NCBI GenBank assembly: GCA_964612675.1
Contig: CAZTDD010000013.1
Location: 16,690 to 80,689, forward strand
Length of the DNA: 64,000 nt
Reading direction: 5' to 3'
Origin: CAZTDD01 sp964612675
Lineage (GTDB): Bacteria; Hinthialibacterota; Hinthialibacteria; Hinthialibacterales; JAKPRU01
Shown here: one piece after another, positions 62,444-64,000 of the stretch
How positions within the stretch are numbered: position 1 is the first letter of the stretch
Layout: each line of letters begins with the position of its first letter
The notes under the pieces: generated by a model
The model's database searches: none
What the model was told of the DNA's origin: nothing
What the model saw: the letters and a program-made list of their open reading frames with translations, nothing else
Translations under genes and position numbers: made by a program

Positions 62444-62467
62444 GTCCGGGATAGATCCGGACGCTAC
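62444..62467. repeat. CCGGGATAGAYCCGG hairpin repeat
   Basis: GTCCGGGATAGATCCGGAC followed by GCTAC is a copy of the hairpin family at 12775-12800 and 16024-16048. Confidence 0.65.
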
Positions 62468-62545
62468 GCTCTATCGCAGGTAGCGCTCGGGCTTACCCCG
62501 GGCGAGTTCGTATCGGTAACCGCTCTAGCCATCGAAAAAAAACTC

Positions 62546-62575
62546 TTGCATTATCTAACTGTGTGCTCTGATAAT
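62546..62575 (+). promoter_or_regulatory. Weak candidate promoter upstream of the 62641 gene
   Basis: TTGCAT (62546-62551), 18 bases, GATAAT (62570-62575). The -10 is good, the -35 poor. It lies about 65 bases before the start codon. Confidence 0.35.
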
Positions 62576-62640
62576 AGGAGTACATAGGATCAGTCTATGG
62601 AATCGAAGACAAACCCACAACCAGAAGGGGGAGTAAAACA

Positions 62641-63822
62641 ATGGCCAAAAGACCTTTACATGTCGGCCTGATTGGTGGAGGCGGCGGTGCATTCATCGTT
62701 CAGCCCCATCAACGAGCAATCCACTTCGATGGCACGCGTCGTGTGGTATGCGGGGCTCTCCACCCCGACCCGGACGTCGCGCTGAAAGAAGCGAAGAAAT
62801 GGCCGTTCCCGCTCCAGGGGTATCCGAATTACGACGAGATGATCGAGGATCAGGCGGCCAAACCGATCGGCGAACGTATCGATTATGCGCTGATCGTAAC
62901 CCCGAATCACGTTCACTACGACCCGGCGATAAAATGTATCAAAGCCGGAATCCCGGTGTTCTGCGAAAAACCCCTGACCGTCACCCTCAAGGAAGCCGAC
63001 GACCTCGTCAAAGCGGTACGAAAACACAAAGTGCCGTTCGGCGTAGCGCACACCTATCTTGGGCACTGGACGAGTCGTCTCGCGCGCTTCATCGTGCGGA
63101 GCGGCTTGATCGGCGAAGTTCGCTGGGTGGATGCGTACTACATCCAGGGGTGGCTGGCGGACCGAACGGAGGATACAGGGAACATGCAGGCCGAGTGGCG
63201 CGTGGATCCAAGCCGGGCGGGTGCAAGCTGCTGCGGCGGCGATATCGGAACCCATGCGCTCATGCAGCTACGCTACGTCACAGGGCTGGAAGTGGCACGT
63301 CTCCAGGGACATCTCGAGACGTTCCTCCCCGGCCGTAAGCTCGACGACCACTTCACAACCTACTGCGACCTATCCAACGGCGGTAAGGCCATCGTCCGAA
63401 CCAGCCAAATAGCAATCGGCCACAAGAACGATCTGGGTATCGAGGTTAACGGCACAGAAGGAACGTTAGTATGGCGGCAGGAAGAACCGGAATGCTTGAC
63501 AGTGATGCTGCCCGGCCAACCGGATCGCGTATACTGGCGCGGAGTTGTTCAGCCCAAAGACGGCTTCTTCAAAACCATTCCGAAAGACCTTCTCGCCGAG
63601 GCCTCTCTGATCCCGCCGGGTCACCCGGAGGCGTTCCACGACGCATTCGCGCGGCTTCACCGTTGTTTCGAGGAAGATGTACGCGCATACAATGACGGCA
63701 AAGAATGGAACGACGACGGATCGCGGTACGCAAATATCGAAGACGGTCGCACGGGCATCGCATTTGTCGCGACGGCAATCGAGAGCAACAACAAGAACGG
63801 CGCCTGGGTAAAAATGAAATAA
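62641..63822 (+). CDS. Gfo/Idh/MocA family oxidoreductase
   Basis: This 393-residue cytoplasmic protein has no signal peptide; GGGGGAG precedes ATG. The NAD-binding start is HVGLIGGGGGAFIVQPHQRA. The family signatures are VTPNHVHYDP and VFCEKPLTVT. The C-terminal domain has SCCGGDIGTHALMQLRYVTG with a Gly-Asp-Ile-Gly-x-His motif. It resembles inositol/glucose-fructose oxidoreductase-type members that act on unphosphorylated sugars. It stands alone between two repeats and is followed by a terminator. Confidence 0.9.
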   Translation: MAKRPLHVGLIGGGGGAFIVQPHQRAIHFDGTRRVVCGALHPDPDVALKEAKKWPFPLQGYPNYDEMIEDQAAKPIGERIDYALIVTPNHVHYDPAIKCIKAGIPVFCEKPLTVTLKEADDLVKAVRKHKVPFGVAHTYLGHWTSRLARFIVRSGLIGEVRWVDAYYIQGWLADRTEDTGNMQAEWRVDPSRAGASCCGGDIGTHALMQLRYVTGLEVARLQGHLETFLPGRKLDDHFTTYCDLSNGGKAIVRTSQIAIGHKNDLGIEVNGTEGTLVWRQEEPECLTVMLPGQPDRVYWRGVVQPKDGFFKTIPKDLLAEASLIPPGHPEAFHDAFARLHRCFEEDVRAYNDGKEWNDDGSRYANIEDGRTGIAFVATAIESNNKNGAWVKMK

Positions 63823-63858
63823 ACTCGGCACAAAGTCGGTCTTTTTATGCAATAATGG

Positions 63859-63892
63859 CGCTCCTGAGTCTTTCTTGGGAGCGTTTTGTTTT
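63859..63892 (+). terminator. Rho-independent terminator after the 62641 gene
   Basis: CGCTCC (63859-63864) pairs with GGAGCG (63878-63883) around a 13-base loop, followed by TTTTGTTTTC. It lies 37 bases after the stop codon. Confidence 0.65.
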
Positions 63893-63948
63893 CTCTACGG
63901 CTCGCCGACCCGGCCTGACTGGATAAGCGAGCCGAGTCATGCATACTT

Positions 63949-64000
63949 GACGGGGTCGCAAAAAGTCGAAAGTTGGCATCGGAAGTTCCCTCTCCCCCCG
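63949..64000. mobile_element. Left end of a MITE-like element, cut by the window edge
   Basis: GACGGGGTCGCAAAAAGTC, then GTTCCCTCTCCCCCCG, matches the left arm of the element at 35279-35553 (GAAAGTCTGAGATTGG... region) in the same orientation. The rest lies beyond the window. Confidence 0.75.

Overview
This window is bacterial chromosome of moderate-to-high GC. It shows no rRNA, no CRISPR array, no intact transposase and no tRNA that I could identify by eye. Several traits recall bacteria of the Planctomycetota/Verrucomicrobiota/Lentisphaerota or Hydrogenedentota/Sumerlaeota type: many Tat-exported Gfo/Idh/MocA oxidoreductases and sugar isomerases (signals of the RRxFL kind), a Cys-type sulfatase, a DUF4838 protein, an ECF sigma factor paired with an anti-sigma protein that carries a large extracytoplasmic part, a secreted CotH/lamin-tail protein and a secreted alpha-2-macroglobulin. 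The phylum is inference from gene content; nothing here decides it.

Layout. 1-900: a repeat hairpin, a small hypothetical gene and an orphan HicB-like gene. 908-9028: ECF sigma factor, anti-sigma/TPR/sensor protein and a giant thioester alpha-2-macroglobulin. 9029-14940: repeat-rich spacer, a small exported protein, a DUF4838 lipoprotein, an NTF2-like lipoprotein, a zinc alcohol dehydrogenase and a small double-CxxC protein. 14977-18195 (minus): a Gfo/Idh/MocA dehydrogenase and a GT-C-like polytopic membrane protein. 18490-27554: carbohydrate genes (exported esterase-like hydrolase, two Tat Gfo/Idh/MocA proteins, a Tat TIM-barrel isomerase, a beta-helix pectate-lyase-like protein, a PL11 rhamnogalacturonan lyase). 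27558-30865: an EF-G paralogue with a terminator hairpin in its upstream region, an NTF2-like lipoprotein and a STAS protein. 30858-39821: GH78 rhamnosidase, a truncated larC lying between two inverted copies of a small palindromic element, a sulfatase, an alpha/beta hydrolase and an ABC-2 permease. 40129-44242: a GldG-like membrane protein, an ABC ATPase and a DUF4258/YgiT toxin-antitoxin-like pair. 44408-50580: recN, a TlpA-like lipoprotein, dsbD and a large exported protein with a pseudopilin-like tail. 50684-52390: a compact cassette of three unrecognised genes. 52543-63822: CotH/lamin-tail protein, secDF fusion, L,D-transpeptidase, argB-argD-argF and a last Gfo/Idh/MocA gene.

How the genes work together. 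GH78 rhamnosidase, PL11 lyase, beta-helix protein, esterase, sulfatase and the Gfo/Idh/MocA/isomerase group suggest breakdown of pectic (rhamnogalacturonan-type) or sulfated polysaccharides outside the cytoplasm. No SusC/SusD pair or sugar transporter lies among them, so this is not a classic PUL. The ABC-2 permease, GldG-like protein and ATPase probably form one exporter. TlpA and DsbD form a thiol-redox pair. SecDF, the L,D-transpeptidase and argB-D-F are housekeeping, with ATGA couplings from the transpeptidase through argD.

The spacers are unusually rich in structured repeats. At least four families are visible: (1) a palindromic MITE-like element of about 215-280 bp with GATGGCGTCGCAAAAAGTC-like ends and signs of 5-bp target duplications; (2) a nested inverted repeat with a perfect 20-bp terminal arm; (3) a CCGGGATAGAYCCGG-type hairpin; (4) a CGGCTCGGCGGGAGCCTCGCCCTCCC repeat. 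The observations I rate highest are the MITE pair around larC, a beta-sandwich-like module shared by three unrelated proteins, and the unrecognised three-gene cassette.
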